Source of the DNA: a virus
DNA: 64,000 nt
Virus record (IMG/VR): IMGVR_UViG_3300008120_006169
Span: 62,001 to 126,000 of that record
Direction: 5' to 3' (one strand)
The translations under genes and the position numbers were made by a program. Position 1 is the stretch's first letter; each line of letters opens with the position of its first letter. The notes under the pieces were generated by a model. The model saw nothing but the letters and a program-made list of their open reading frames with translations, was not told where the DNA came from and searched no databases. This document shows, one piece after another, positions 15,493 to 24,647 of the stretch.

Positions 15493-16209
15493 ATGAGCAC
15501 TGTAGTAATCATGCCCGGGGGATTTCATCCTTTCCATGCAGGGCACCTAGCACTTTATCAATCCGCACAACGGGCATTCCCTGATGCTGAAGTTTTTGTT
15601 GCGGCCACAAACGATACCTCAGCTAGACCATTTCCATTTGCAGTAAAAGAAAAGTTGGCCAAGCTGGCTGGAGTAGATGCTGGACATTTTGTGCAGGTCA
15701 AATCACCGTTTCGTGCTGAAGAAATTACTGCGCAATTTAACCCTGCTACAGACACATTAATTTTTGTGCGTTCTGATAAAGACGCCAACAAACCTCCACA
15801 AGCAGGCGGCATAAAGAAAGATGGCAATCCTGCATACTTGCAACCACTGATAGGTGCAAAGCGATTAGAGCCATTTGCAAAACATGCCTACATGGCCTAC
15901 CTACCCACAGTGGAGTTTGGTCCAGGCATGACGTCGGCCACAGAGATTCGTGGCGCATGGCCCACACTAAACGAAAAACGCAAAACAGCTCTTGTGATGA
16001 GCTTGTATCCAGCAACACAAAAGAATCCCAAATTGGCTGCTAATGTTGTCAAACTGTTGGACACTGCCATTGGTACTGTGGCTGAGAATCAAGGCTGGGC
16101 CGCGACATTTACCAGCGAGAATCAACTGAGTGTGGGTGGCATGAAGGCAGGCTATCAAGCTAGAGAAAATCAGCCCGTTATTGACTACATGGAAGAGTCT
16201 AGGTCGTAA
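15493..16209 (+). CDS. HxGH nucleotidyltransferase (cytidylyltransferase-like)
   Basis: 238 residues. The N-terminus MPGGFHPFHAGHLALYQ carries the HxGH active site of the cytidylyltransferase/NMNAT superfamily; a matching C-terminal motif SATEIRG lies near residue 155. These enzymes join a nucleotide to a phosphate-bearing substrate with release of pyrophosphate. Genes annotated as cytidylyltransferase are common in marine T4-like phages. Substrate unknown. From about residue 210 the tail has no clear relation to the fold. Two other HxGH proteins are at 2490 and 58213. Confidence 0.8.
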   Translation: MSTVVIMPGGFHPFHAGHLALYQSAQRAFPDAEVFVAATNDTSARPFPFAVKEKLAKLAGVDAGHFVQVKSPFRAEEITAQFNPATDTLIFVRSDKDANKPPQAGGIKKDGNPAYLQPLIGAKRLEPFAKHAYMAYLPTVEFGPGMTSATEIRGAWPTLNEKRKTALVMSLYPATQKNPKLAANVVKLLDTAIGTVAENQGWAATFTSENQLSVGGMKAGYQARENQPVIDYMEESRS

Positions 16210-16226
16210 AAATTTTGCCTTGGCTG

Positions 16227-16257
16227 TATAATCCGTAAATACTACACTTTTTTACGG
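16227..16257 (+). promoter_or_regulatory. TATAAT box and hairpin before a glycosyltransferase
   Basis: TATAAT at 16227-16232 without a good -35 box is followed by a perfect seven-base stem, CCGTAAA (16233-16239) with TTTACGG (16251-16257). The Shine-Dalgarno GGAG begins in the last arm, so the hairpin could lower translation of the gene at 16266. Confidence 0.4.
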
Positions 16258-16265
16258 AGATCTAA

Positions 16266-17126
16266 ATGGCAGAGCCACAACAAGTTCAAATTCAAGTCGA
16301 CCTTGAATATCTAAAAACCACTCGTGTTCACATCTGTATGCCCTGTTATGGGGGCCAGCTGACAGAAGCAACATTCATGAGTTTTATCAAATGGGGCAAT
16401 ACCTGCCGACAACTAGGCATTGATTGGACTGTAGAAACCATGACTAATGAAAGTTTGATTAGTCGTGCTAGAAACACTCTGACTGCAAAGTTTTTGAATA
16501 CAGAAGGTTCAACACACTTGATGTTTATTGACGCGGACATTGGCTGGGAACCCTGGCATTTGTTGGTGTTGCTAAATCGCCAAGTGGATGTGATTGGTGG
16601 ATTGTATCCCATGAAATCACTGCCAGTTAAATGGTGTGTGAATGGCATTCCAGGTCAAGAAGAAGGCGTGGACAACTTGGTAGAAGTTACCAAGACTGGC
16701 ACAGGATTCTTGTTGATCAAGAAAGATGTGTTTGACAAACTGAATGCACACCCTGCTGTGCGTCATTTCAACAATGACATTGGTCTAGATCCTGCGCTGG
16801 ACAAGTACATGAAAACCTACTTTGACACTGCTGTGCGTGAAAACCGCTACTATTCAGAAGACTGGACATTCTGCGAAAACTGGCGTGATCTAGGCGGCAA
16901 AGTGTATATCGACAAACGTGTGTTGTTGAAACACGTGGGCACCTATGTGTTTGATGCGCAAACACAGGACAAGTTGTACCAAGACTTGCATGCTATTGCT
17001 GCTCCTAAGATTGCCAATGCACATGATGCAGCCAAGCAACCAGTTGATATAACTGAGCCTGAAATCATGGCATCCAGCACCCCTGTGGATGTTGTGCCCG
17101 TGGAAGAACCAGCTACAGCCAAGTAA
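16266..17126 (+). CDS. Glycosyltransferase, GT-A fold
   Basis: 286 residues. Opening strand THVHICMPCYGG type (RVHICMPCYGGQL), a conserved NESLISRARNTL, and the nucleotide-sugar/metal-binding LMFIDADIGWEP (DxD) near residue 88, followed by VIGGLYPMK. This is the layout of Anp1/GT2-like glycosyltransferases. The last 35 residues are a Pro/Val/Glu linker. Sugar and acceptor unknown; it might decorate virion proteins, since the neighbours look structural. Confidence 0.75.
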   Translation: MAEPQQVQIQVDLEYLKTTRVHICMPCYGGQLTEATFMSFIKWGNTCRQLGIDWTVETMTNESLISRARNTLTAKFLNTEGSTHLMFIDADIGWEPWHLLVLLNRQVDVIGGLYPMKSLPVKWCVNGIPGQEEGVDNLVEVTKTGTGFLLIKKDVFDKLNAHPAVRHFNNDIGLDPALDKYMKTYFDTAVRENRYYSEDWTFCENWRDLGGKVYIDKRVLLKHVGTYVFDAQTQDKLYQDLHAIAAPKIANAHDAAKQPVDITEPEIMASSTPVDVVPVEEPATAK

Positions 17127-17128
17127 CG

Positions 17129-17135
17129 GTAAATA
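17129..17135 (+). promoter_or_regulatory. Late-promoter-like motif GTAAATA
   Basis: Ends eight bases before the ATG at 17144; no Shine-Dalgarno. Confidence 0.4.
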
Positions 17136-17143
17136 CAGTTCGT

Positions 17144-20100
17144 ATGAACATCAACGAACTGGATTCCTTCAAGCTGAGTGATGCTGTAAAGTTTCACAAT
17201 CGTCTCAACCCTAAAATCTGGGGCAGGGACGAGCAATTGTTACCCGAAGTACGCGAAAAGCTGTTGGCCATTGCTGACAATTTTCGCGAATTTCTTGGCG
17301 TAGGTGACCTTGACGTCCGTGACATAACCATCTCAGGCAGTAATGCTGCCTACAGCTATACCCCATATTCCGACATTGATCTACACCTTGTGGTGGAGTT
17401 TCCTGCTGACGACGAAGTTTATCAGGAACTGTTCAATGCCAAAAAATACCAATATAACGATGAACACAAGTTGAGCATCGGCGGCGTGCCTGTGGAACTG
17501 TATGTGCAAAATGCAGCCGAGTCTCCTGTGAGTCAAGGTGAGTATTCTATCCCACGTGACGAATGGATTCAAGTGCCACGCAGAAAACGTGCCAGAATTG
17601 ACGACACCTGTGTGCGAGCCAAGGTCGAAGATTTGGATGCTAGAATACATTCAGCAATTGAATCTGGCAACGCTGAATCCATGAGCAGACTGTGGGACAA
17701 GATCAAGGCCATGCGCCAAAGTGGCTTGGATGCTCACGGCGAGTTTGGGTGTGAAAACATTGTGTTCAAAATCCTGCGTAACAAAGGTTGCATCAAGGAT
17801 TTGCGCACAGCTAGAACAGCCGCACAAGATCACGAGCTGAGTCTACAAGAACGCCGAAAAAAGAAATCCCGAGTGCGTTATGGATTTGGCAGCTATTGGT
17901 CTCCTGGATTTGGCTACGGAGGAGAATCAGGCGAAGGTGGTGACGGTGGTGGTGGCGAAAGCATGCGCGAAGGCCATCAAGGACAACCCTACAGTTCAGA
18001 AGATGGTGTTGCTGCCAGCACACAAATGTTCTTGAATGAAGATGACACTGAGAGCATGGTGCAACAGTTTATTCAAGACACTGCTGAACGCTTGGGCATT
18101 GAACGCATGCCTGAAATTGTACTACATGACAATGACGGATGGAGTGAACAAAATCGTTCATTTGGCATGTACCAACCAGAGCTGCATGTTTTGCATGTGA
18201 ATCTGCGCGATCGACATGTGATGGATATTCTTCGCACTGTGGCACACGAACTGGCACACTGCCGCCAACAGGAATTAGAACAATTGGATCACACATCTGG
18301 CAACACAGGCTCTCCTGTGGAGAACGAAGCAAACGCTGTGGCTGGCATTATCATGCGAGACTTTGCTGATGCACACCCAGAACTGTTTGACCATGAAGAC
18401 ATTCGTGAGTCATCTGGATACATTCCCACCTGGGCCGAACGCAACGATCCTCGATTTGAAATGGCACTGAGTGTGGATGTGCATCCAGGACAAACTGGCA
18501 CAGAAGCCAACAAGATGCGACTGGCCACTGATTCGCAAGGCCATCCACAACTGTTGCGAGCAGATGGCAAGGTAAAGTTAGCAGAAAGTCTAGCACAAGA
18601 ATTTGAACTGTTTGAAGAACAAGACCTGTTTGAAATAAACATGGGCAGCAAAAATTTGCGCAGGGAAGCTGCCAAAACAGGTGCCATTGCTGGCATGGAA
18701 TTTGAAATGATTGTGCCTGGTATGGAATCCGAAGATCCTGAAATGGAACCAGACTATGATCAGGATGAACGCTGTGTTAGCATTGATGATGCTGTGCGAT
18801 TCTTTCATGATGGCGACTACAACGGCCGTAGAGATGTTGAACGCCTGCGTGAAAGAATGCAGGACGATTTCCAGGAATGGCTGGATGAAAAACTTCGCGA
18901 TGACTGGGGCGGTGAAAGCCAAGATTACATTCGTGACTGGCTTCGGAATAATGTAAATGAAGATGAATGGAATCCTAACGAGTTAACTGGTGATGAACGA
19001 AACGAAGCATTTGATGAATTTGCAGCCAATGTAGACGCTGATCCTTCGAGTACTTACTACAATGAAGCCTTTGATGAATGGCGGGAAGAATTCCAAGAAA
19101 ATTATGACGAAAGCGACTGGTTAGACGCCACAGACCTTGACAGAATGAGTGAGGTTGAGCAAATGTATGGAATGAATTGGCCCTACTGGACTAGCATGAA
19201 CAGCGGCGAGATTGACGCAGATCAAGTGGCTGACGAATTCAGTCAGGCTGTGGGTCGTGAAGTGCGAGTGAACACAAGATATCATCAGTCCGGCGACAGA
19301 CCTGGACCCAACAATCAATTCTATGTAGTAGAACCAGACGCCAGTTTGGAAGGCGACAATGACGGCGACGAAGGCTTGGAGTTTGTGAGCCCGCCCATGC
19401 CCATAGATGAACTGCTGAAAGATTTAAATGCCGTGAAGGCCTGGGCTGGACGCATGGGCGTTTATACCAACAGTTCGACTGGCCTGCACATCAACATATC
19501 AGTGCCTGACTACAGTTTAGATCGTTTGGACTATGTAAAACTGGCCTTGCTGTTGGGCGACGAGTATGTGCTCAAACAATTTGGTCGCAGTTCCAATACC
19601 TACACCAAATCAGCACTAGGCAAGGTGCGTGATCGTGTGCGGTCCAACCCCGAAGACGCACAGCGTTTGCTGGACAAGATGAAAGGTCAAATGGGTGAAC
19701 TGGCTTCCAAGGCCATCCATTCAGGCAGCACAGACAAGTACACATCAATCAACACCAAGAGCGGACACATTGAATTCCGTTCGCCGGGTGGTGACTGGCT
19801 GGATGACAACTTTGACAAGATTGAAAACACTCTGTTGCGTTTCACAGTGGCCATGAGTGCAGCACTTAACCCTGAAGCCTATCGAGAAGAGTATCAAAAG
19901 AAACTATACAAACTGTTGACTCAGGATCAAAAAGGGTCAGACACAATCCGATACTTTGCTGACTATGTGGCTGGCAAGATTCCCAAGGCTGCCTTGCGTA
20001 GTTTTGTCAAGCAAGCACAACTACAACGCAAGACGGAGCGTAATAAAACAAGCGGTGAAAAGATGTGGTGGAACGTTTCCAATCCTGGCAATAGTTATGC

Positions 20101-21313
20101 CAGTGTAGAAGTTGTTGCCACCTCTCGAGAAGAAGCCATTGAAAAAGCCTTGGGGGATGATGGCTATCCGTCTTGGGCCAACACACGACAATCTATTGTG
20201 GCTGAACCTGTGCGTCCGTATAATTTGGATGCACAATCTACACAAGACGACGACACAGCTAGTGCCTTTACTGCACCGCCAGGTTCTCAAGGTGGTGGCC
20301 GCCCCAATGACCCCAACGGTCGCTATGCCATTGTGCTACGCTCGGATCCAGGCCTGTATGGCAGTTTTACTGGCCCAGCACCTGACTATCAGTTTAGATT
20401 TAACATGGGCAATCCAGCGGAACAGGCACAAGGCAGATATGTTCTCCAAGCCTGGGCTGCTAGAAACAATGTGGTTGCTGCTGACTACATGGTGGTGGAT
20501 ACTGAACAATGGGATCGGCCTGCAGATGCAGCATCGGGTGGTATCATTGACATTGAACCAGATATAGAGGTGGTCTACCCTGGAAGCACAGCAGCCTTGG
20601 CACAACAGCGAGCCACGCCAGGCACATTCTCTGGTGCATGGAAGGTGTTGGTCAATGGTGAAGAAGTTCATAGATTTTCAGGCGTGGGCAACAATCAAGG
20701 CGATGCTAACCGTGTAGCGGCTCAATGGTTGCGAAACAATGGTCGGGGAGTGTCAGGCGAAGGCTTTGAAGTTGTGCCAATCATGACAGAAGGTGTAGCC
20801 GAAGGCAAGGATCGCTACGGAAACTTTGATCCTCCTGGTCCTGAAAGCCGACCCACAATGCCAGCGGGCACTGTGCGAGTGGATGTGTCAGACATGTATG
20901 ACTGGTACAAGTTGGGCAAGAACATTGCTAACTTAGACAGAGATAACACTGACGATTTTGGCAAAGGACCACCCAGTACTATTGTGAGTTTTGGCGACGA
21001 AGATCTTGAACATGAATACATCAAGCAGTTGGAAAAACTAGGGTTAACCACCACTGACATTGATCCTGTAGATCCCAATCAACCTGCTGGCATCAAGCGT
21101 CAAAAAACTGATCCCACATACAACGTAGGTGAAAACTTTGCTGACGGTCGGAATCCCCAAGACAAAGGCGATTCAAAGCGACACGGCGTGCCCACCAAAG
21201 CATCAGTAAGCACCCTGCGTAAAGTGGCCAAACAAGGCGGTCGCAAAGGACAATTGGCACACTGGATGGCCAACATGAAGGCTGGACGGGCTCGAGCCAA
21301 ACGCAATAAATAA
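17144..21313 (+). CDS. Giant multidomain protein: nucleotidyltransferase, zinc peptidase, amidoligase-like
   Basis: 1389 residues. Residues 1-230: a nucleotidyltransferase fold with SGSNAAYSYTPYSDIDLHLV (~64-85), the GS...DxD catalytic pattern of the pol-beta superfamily. About 300-420: a zincin with HELAH (~367) and a distal ENEANAVAG. About 510-940: amidoligase-like signatures GMEFEMI, GLHINIS (~779) and HIEFRSPGGDW (~874), as in GCS-type carboxylate-amine ligases. An EGVAEG motif at ~1215 separates a basic C-terminal tail. The middle (~540-680) is very acidic. Starts MNINELDSF, weakly like the capsid-targeting N-termini of the following genes. I infer a packaged, perhaps cleaved, effector protein. 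Confidence 0.75.
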   Translation: MNINELDSFKLSDAVKFHNRLNPKIWGRDEQLLPEVREKLLAIADNFREFLGVGDLDVRDITISGSNAAYSYTPYSDIDLHLVVEFPADDEVYQELFNAKKYQYNDEHKLSIGGVPVELYVQNAAESPVSQGEYSIPRDEWIQVPRRKRARIDDTCVRAKVEDLDARIHSAIESGNAESMSRLWDKIKAMRQSGLDAHGEFGCENIVFKILRNKGCIKDLRTARTAAQDHELSLQERRKKKSRVRYGFGSYWSPGFGYGGESGEGGDGGGGESMREGHQGQPYSSEDGVAASTQMFLNEDDTESMVQQFIQDTAERLGIERMPEIVLHDNDGWSEQNRSFGMYQPELHVLHVNLRDRHVMDILRTVAHELAHCRQQELEQLDHTSGNTGSPVENEANAVAGIIMRDFADAHPELFDHEDIRESSGYIPTWAERNDPRFEMALSVDVHPGQTGTEANKMRLATDSQGHPQLLRADGKVKLAESLAQEFELFEEQDLFEINMGSKNLRREAAKTGAIAGMEFEMIVPGMESEDPEMEPDYDQDERCVSIDDAVRFFHDGDYNGRRDVERLRERMQDDFQEWLDEKLRDDWGGESQDYIRDWLRNNVNEDEWNPNELTGDERNEAFDEFAANVDADPSSTYYNEAFDEWREEFQENYDESDWLDATDLDRMSEVEQMYGMNWPYWTSMNSGEIDADQVADEFSQAVGREVRVNTRYHQSGDRPGPNNQFYVVEPDASLEGDNDGDEGLEFVSPPMPIDELLKDLNAVKAWAGRMGVYTNSSTGLHINISVPDYSLDRLDYVKLALLLGDEYVLKQFGRSSNTYTKSALGKVRDRVRSNPEDAQRLLDKMKGQMGELASKAIHSGSTDKYTSINTKSGHIEFRSPGGDWLDDNFDKIENTLLRFTVAMSAALNPEAYREEYQKKLYKLLTQDQKGSDTIRYFADYVAGKIPKAALRSFVKQAQLQRKTERNKTSGEKMWWNVSNPGNSYASVEVVATSREEAIEKALGDDGYPSWANTRQSIVAEPVRPYNLDAQSTQDDDTASAFTAPPGSQGGGRPNDPNGRYAIVLRSDPGLYGSFTGPAPDYQFRFNMGNPAEQAQGRYVLQAWAARNNVVAADYMVVDTEQWDRPADAASGGIIDIEPDIEVVYPGSTAALAQQRATPGTFSGAWKVLVNGEEVHRFSGVGNNQGDANRVAAQWLRNNGRGVSGEGFEVVPIMTEGVAEGKDRYGNFDPPGPESRPTMPAGTVRVDVSDMYDWYKLGKNIANLDRDNTDDFGKGPPSTIVSFGDEDLEHEYIKQLEKLGLTTTDIDPVDPNQPAGIKRQKTDPTYNVGENFADGRNPQDKGDSKRHGVPTKASVSTLRKVAKQGGRKGQLAHWMANMKAGRARAKRNK
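20789..20805 (+). repeat. In-frame EGVAEG-coding repeat, copy 3
   Basis: GAAGGTGTAGCCGAAGG, the same peptide motif with two to three base changes, inside the giant protein gene. Confidence 0.55.
21305..21312 (+). promoter_or_regulatory. Late-promoter-like motif AATAAATA
   Basis: Overlaps the stop of the giant gene and ends seven bases before the ATG at 21320; no Shine-Dalgarno. Confidence 0.45.
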
Positions 21314-21319
21314 CCCATC

Positions 21320-21673
21320 ATGAGATATAAAGAAATTCTTGAAGCCTGCTGGACTGGTTATCGCCAAGCAGGCATGAAAAACAAAGGTGGTCGTCAGGTG
21401 CCCAATTGTGTGCCTGTGAGCGAAACCGAGTTGGAAGAAAATCTCCGTGATTGGTTCAAAGACAAGTGGGTACGCTTTGGGCCCGACGGCAAGATCCGTG
21501 GTGATTGTGCTAGAGGCAGTTCAAAAGAAGGCAAGCCCAAGTGTTTGCCGCAAGCCAAAGCACATGCCCTGGGCAAAAAAGGTCGTGCGTCAGCAGCCGC
21601 AAGAAAACGCAGACAAGATCCCAACCCCAACCGCACAGGAAAGGCCATCAACGTGGCCACTAAAAAGAAATGA
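21320..21673 (+). CDS. Small basic internal-protein candidate
   Basis: 117 residues, strongly basic. The N-terminus MRYKEILEA closely follows the T4 capsid-targeting pattern. The body has WVRFGPDGKIRGDCARG, KCLPQAKAHALGKKGRASAA and a lysine/arginine-rich tail, with four cysteines that may bind zinc. A basic packaged protein could bind the DNA in the head. The next gene starts inside its stop region. No enzyme signature. Confidence 0.7.
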   Translation: MRYKEILEACWTGYRQAGMKNKGGRQVPNCVPVSETELEENLRDWFKDKWVRFGPDGKIRGDCARGSSKEGKPKCLPQAKAHALGKKGRASAAARKRRQDPNPNRTGKAINVATKKK

Positions 21674-23415
21674 TTATAGACGACTTATTTGAAGCCTCAC
21701 AGTCATGCCCACACTGTGGTGGTCCCATGTTCAGTGAAATGCTGATGATGGAAAAGAAAGACGCCTGCTACTACAAAGTAAAAGCGTCAGCAAAAGTATG
21801 GCCATCAGCCTATGCATCTGGACGCTTGGTTCAGTGTCGCAAAAAAGGCGCTGGCAATTATGGCAACAAGTCTGAAGGTGTGATGGAAATGGACAAATCA
21901 CAAACACCTCCAGGGCGTGATGGTAGTAACGATGAAGGCGGCAAAAAAGAATACACTGCTAAAGCAACCACTGCTAAAAAAGTAGCCAAGGATGCTGAAA
22001 AGATTCTAAACAAAGAGTTAAACAAGAAGCAAGGTGTGGCGGAAGCAACTGGCGATCAAAAGTTTGACTCAATGATGGGTCAGATCACAGGTGGTGCTAC
22101 TGCTAGGCAAAGTGTAGATAGTTTGAATAAGTCTCTCACTGCAAGAACAGGCAGCGACCCAGAAACAGCATTGGCCAAATGGGGCCAGGAATTTATAAAT
22201 TGGCTTGAAAAAATTTGCCGCAACTTTGAAAGGCAAGGTGTAGATAGGTTTAATAAATTAGAAAAAGTAGGTAATCTTGACGACGGTGGCGAAACTATGG
22301 CGCACTGGTTGATTGAGGTCGCCAAACAATCCAATACCTCAGGCATTACACAGGCTGACATACAGGAATTTTCTAGCGAGTTTAATACCCACGGAATGTG
22401 GGCTTGGCATCAGTTTCCTATAGCTTGGGGTCTAAAAGAATGGCAAGACTATAAAGATCAATGGACTGGCCCTGATGGTTACATAGCCAATCTAGGACAA
22501 GGCATGGCGGAAGGCTCGGAGTCAGATGCTTACGGTAACACTGGTGAAAAGCATGAATGTGGTTCTTGCGATGGCACTGGAATAGATACACACGATGATG
22601 AGTGCCCAGAATGCGGTGGCAAAGGCTGGGTGAGAAATAAGGAAGCATTGAAGAAGAAAGGCATGGCGGAAGAGTATGAACTAGCAGGTGTTGGCGTAGC
22701 ATACGAACTGGGTCGTCGAGCATACAAACAAGGTATGACCATCAGAGACAATCCATATAGTGCCACAAGAGAAGCCCGTAAAAATGACGGTGATCTTGAC
22801 GAAGGCTGGAAAGAAAAATTAGGTGGCGCGGCATTGGCAGGTGCAATGGCACTGGGCGCAGGTGGTGCCAATGCTAGAGTTACTCCTGATGGCCAAGGCG
22901 GTTTCACTGGCGGATTCAAGCCAAGTGCAACAATGACATCACCTGCTGATAATAAACCGGCTGCAGAAGCACCAAAAGGCTTTAGCAAAGAATATTTACA
23001 AAGTGTAATAGACGGCAAGCACCCAAGACCAATGGTTAGTGTTGAAAAAGCAAAAGAACTATTAAAGAACATGCAAGAAGGTGACTTGAATGAAAAGTCA
23101 ACCAGCCAAGCACAATTCCGCACCATGGCAGCAGCCGCACACAATCCTGAATTTGCAAAAAAAGTTGGCATCAGCCAAGACGTTGCTCAAGAGTTCCACG
23201 GTGCTGATCGCAAGCAGGACTATGCAGACTTGCCTAAAAAGGCTGACGAAAGCAAATCAACTCCCAAAGAAAAAGAAGCCGACTACGGTGATGATTATCA
23301 AGACATGATTGCTAGAGTAAAGAAACTGGCTGGCTTGGGCCCACTTAAAACTGTGTATGATCCCCAAAAGCGTGTGTATCGCAACATGCCCACAGCGGTG
23401 CAACCTAAAAAATGA
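21670..23415 (+). CDS. Modular internal-protein candidate with zinc motifs
   Basis: 581 residues. N-terminus MIIDDLFEASQ fits the capsid-targeting pattern. A CPHCGG knuckle (~12) and KVWPSAYASGRLVQCRKKG lie in the first 60 residues. QGVAEA (~121), QGMAEG (~277) and KGMAEE (~330) motifs mark boundaries between different segments. Between the last two sits a DnaJ-type zinc motif, CGSCDGTG...CPECGGKG (~296-318). A hydrophobic Ala/Gly segment (AALAGAMALGAGGA) lies near 390. I read it as a string of modules cut apart at the GVAE-type sites; no function is assigned. Start overlaps the previous stop. Confidence 0.65.
   Translation: MIIDDLFEASQSCPHCGGPMFSEMLMMEKKDACYYKVKASAKVWPSAYASGRLVQCRKKGAGNYGNKSEGVMEMDKSQTPPGRDGSNDEGGKKEYTAKATTAKKVAKDAEKILNKELNKKQGVAEATGDQKFDSMMGQITGGATARQSVDSLNKSLTARTGSDPETALAKWGQEFINWLEKICRNFERQGVDRFNKLEKVGNLDDGGETMAHWLIEVAKQSNTSGITQADIQEFSSEFNTHGMWAWHQFPIAWGLKEWQDYKDQWTGPDGYIANLGQGMAEGSESDAYGNTGEKHECGSCDGTGIDTHDDECPECGGKGWVRNKEALKKKGMAEEYELAGVGVAYELGRRAYKQGMTIRDNPYSATREARKNDGDLDEGWKEKLGGAALAGAMALGAGGANARVTPDGQGGFTGGFKPSATMTSPADNKPAAEAPKGFSKEYLQSVIDGKHPRPMVSVEKAKELLKNMQEGDLNEKSTSQAQFRTMAAAAHNPEFAKKVGISQDVAQEFHGADRKQDYADLPKKADESKSTPKEKEADYGDDYQDMIARVKKLAGLGPLKTVYDPQKRVYRNMPTAVQPKK
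22030..22045 (+). repeat. In-frame QGVAE-coding repeat, copy 4
   Basis: CAAGGTGTGGCGGAAG, identical to the copy at 4430-4445. Confidence 0.7.
22498..22513 (+). repeat. In-frame QGMAE-coding repeat, copy 5
   Basis: CAAGGCATGGCGGAAG, coding Gln-Gly-Met-Ala-Glu; three bases differ from copy 4. Confidence 0.6.
22657..22672 (+). repeat. In-frame KGMAE-coding repeat, copy 6
   Basis: AAAGGCATGGCGGAAG, one base from copy 5, 159 bases downstream and in the same frame. Confidence 0.6.
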
Positions 23416-23768
23416 GAGCATACGAGTTTGCACAGTTGAAAGAAGGCGCTGTAGAAGATTTGGAAAAAGATCTAGATGATCCCAAGAGCTACAGCGCAAT
23501 TGATCACATGATGCAAACCATTGCTCGTGACTACGGCATTACTGGCAAACAACTGCACGACGAGTTTGTGAAAAAACACGGCACAATTCCAGACAAGTGG
23601 ACCCGCGAGCAACTGCGTGAATTAAGTTTTCTAGGTTCACAATGCACCAAAGACTGTTCTGGTCACAGAGCAGGATATGCCTGGAGTCAAAAGCGCGGTG
23701 GCCGACAACCTGCAAGTTGGAGCGACAGTTTCAATCGCGGTGCCGCACTGTTTGCAGCAGGAAAATAA
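23412..23768 (+). CDS. Small internal-protein candidate
   Basis: 118 residues. N-terminus MRAYEFAQLKEGAVE resembles the T4 capsid-targeting sequence including a possible cleavage point after AVE. The body holds a helical region and a C-terminal CTKDCSGHRAGYAWSQKRGG with a CX3C pair. ATGA overlap with the preceding gene. Its function is unknown; it closes the run 17144-23768 of similar proteins. Confidence 0.7.
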   Translation: MRAYEFAQLKEGAVEDLEKDLDDPKSYSAIDHMMQTIARDYGITGKQLHDEFVKKHGTIPDKWTREQLRELSFLGSQCTKDCSGHRAGYAWSQKRGGRQPASWSDSFNRGAALFAAGK

Positions 23769-23786
23769 TTAGGCCACCCCAAAACC

Positions 23787-23792
23787 CAAATA
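23787..23792 (+). promoter_or_regulatory. Weak late-promoter-like motif CAAATA
   Basis: Ends nine bases before the ATG at 23802. Weaker than the other copies, since the second base of the core is C/A-shifted. Confidence 0.3.
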
Positions 23793-23801
23793 CATAACTG
23801 C

Positions 23802-24647
23802 ATGATTGATATCTGCACAGTAGTATTTGAACAGGAACTGCCGATCCTTAAAATTCAGGCACAAAGCATAAACAATTATTGTCGCAACATAGGCATAAGA
23901 AATATCTATGTGGTGCTCAATGATTACGAAACCCTAGCGGAAAAAATTGATCCAGCATGGTGGGGTGATCTAGCAAGCTCTGTCTTGGTAGTGCCGCGCA
24001 CAGCATTCAGCAGTGCTTGGATAGCAAACGGCTGGGTAAGCCAGCAGATTCTAAAACTTCTCACCGCGTCTATAAGTTACAATGTCTACACCATGGTATT
24101 AGACGCCAAGACTATATTTGTTAGACCCTTGGAAATATCCAAATTGGTTAACGAACAAGGTCAGCTTACTGTGGGACAATTGGATATATTTGATGTTTTT
24201 AAACCCAGTAAGAACATTGTGGATCAGCTGTTTGACATCAACATGACCAAACAAGCTGGCCCTGGCGGTGTGCCATTTTTCTTCCACAATGACACTGTAC
24301 GCTTTATGATTGCTGATACCACAATCAAAACACATGAAAGTTTTCCCACATGGTTTCAGCGCCAAGGCATGCTGACAGAATTCATGTTGTACTCAGGATT
24401 TTGTCAATACAAGTATGGACATTTGGATCATTTTTATACCAAACAAAACACACTTGGCGGTGTGGTAAATGTTTGTCATAGCGAAGTTGACCAGTTTGAT
24501 AAGAAACTTGAACTCATGCGTGATAAAAATGCTCTCACAGTGAGTATTCATCGAAATGCTTGGTCAAAAATGTTACCAGAACAAAAAACTGCATTTAAGA
24601 TGTTGTTGATTGATCGCGGCCATTTTGCTGCTTGGGAACTTGAATGA
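23802..24647 (+). CDS. Glycosyltransferase-like protein (DUF6492 type)
   Basis: 281 residues. Features: an opening strand DICTVVFEQELPIL, a WVSQQILKLLTAS helix, and YTMVLDAKTIFVRPL, where the VLDAK replaces the usual DxD region. This arrangement fits the DUF6492 glycosyltransferase-like family. A second member is at 27060-27929. The gene heads a + strand unit with a PIG-L-like and an SGNH-like gene, joined by ATGA overlaps, which suggests work on a glycan. Confidence 0.65.
   Translation: MIDICTVVFEQELPILKIQAQSINNYCRNIGIRNIYVVLNDYETLAEKIDPAWWGDLASSVLVVPRTAFSSAWIANGWVSQQILKLLTASISYNVYTMVLDAKTIFVRPLEISKLVNEQGQLTVGQLDIFDVFKPSKNIVDQLFDINMTKQAGPGGVPFFFHNDTVRFMIADTTIKTHESFPTWFQRQGMLTEFMLYSGFCQYKYGHLDHFYTKQNTLGGVVNVCHSEVDQFDKKLELMRDKNALTVSIHRNAWSKMLPEQKTAFKMLLIDRGHFAAWELE

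Noticed and set aside
16214-16232. Full sigma70 promoter before the glycosyltransferase at 16266
   Set aside because: TATAAT is present, but no -35 at 16-18 bases; the TTGCCT is only seven bases away.
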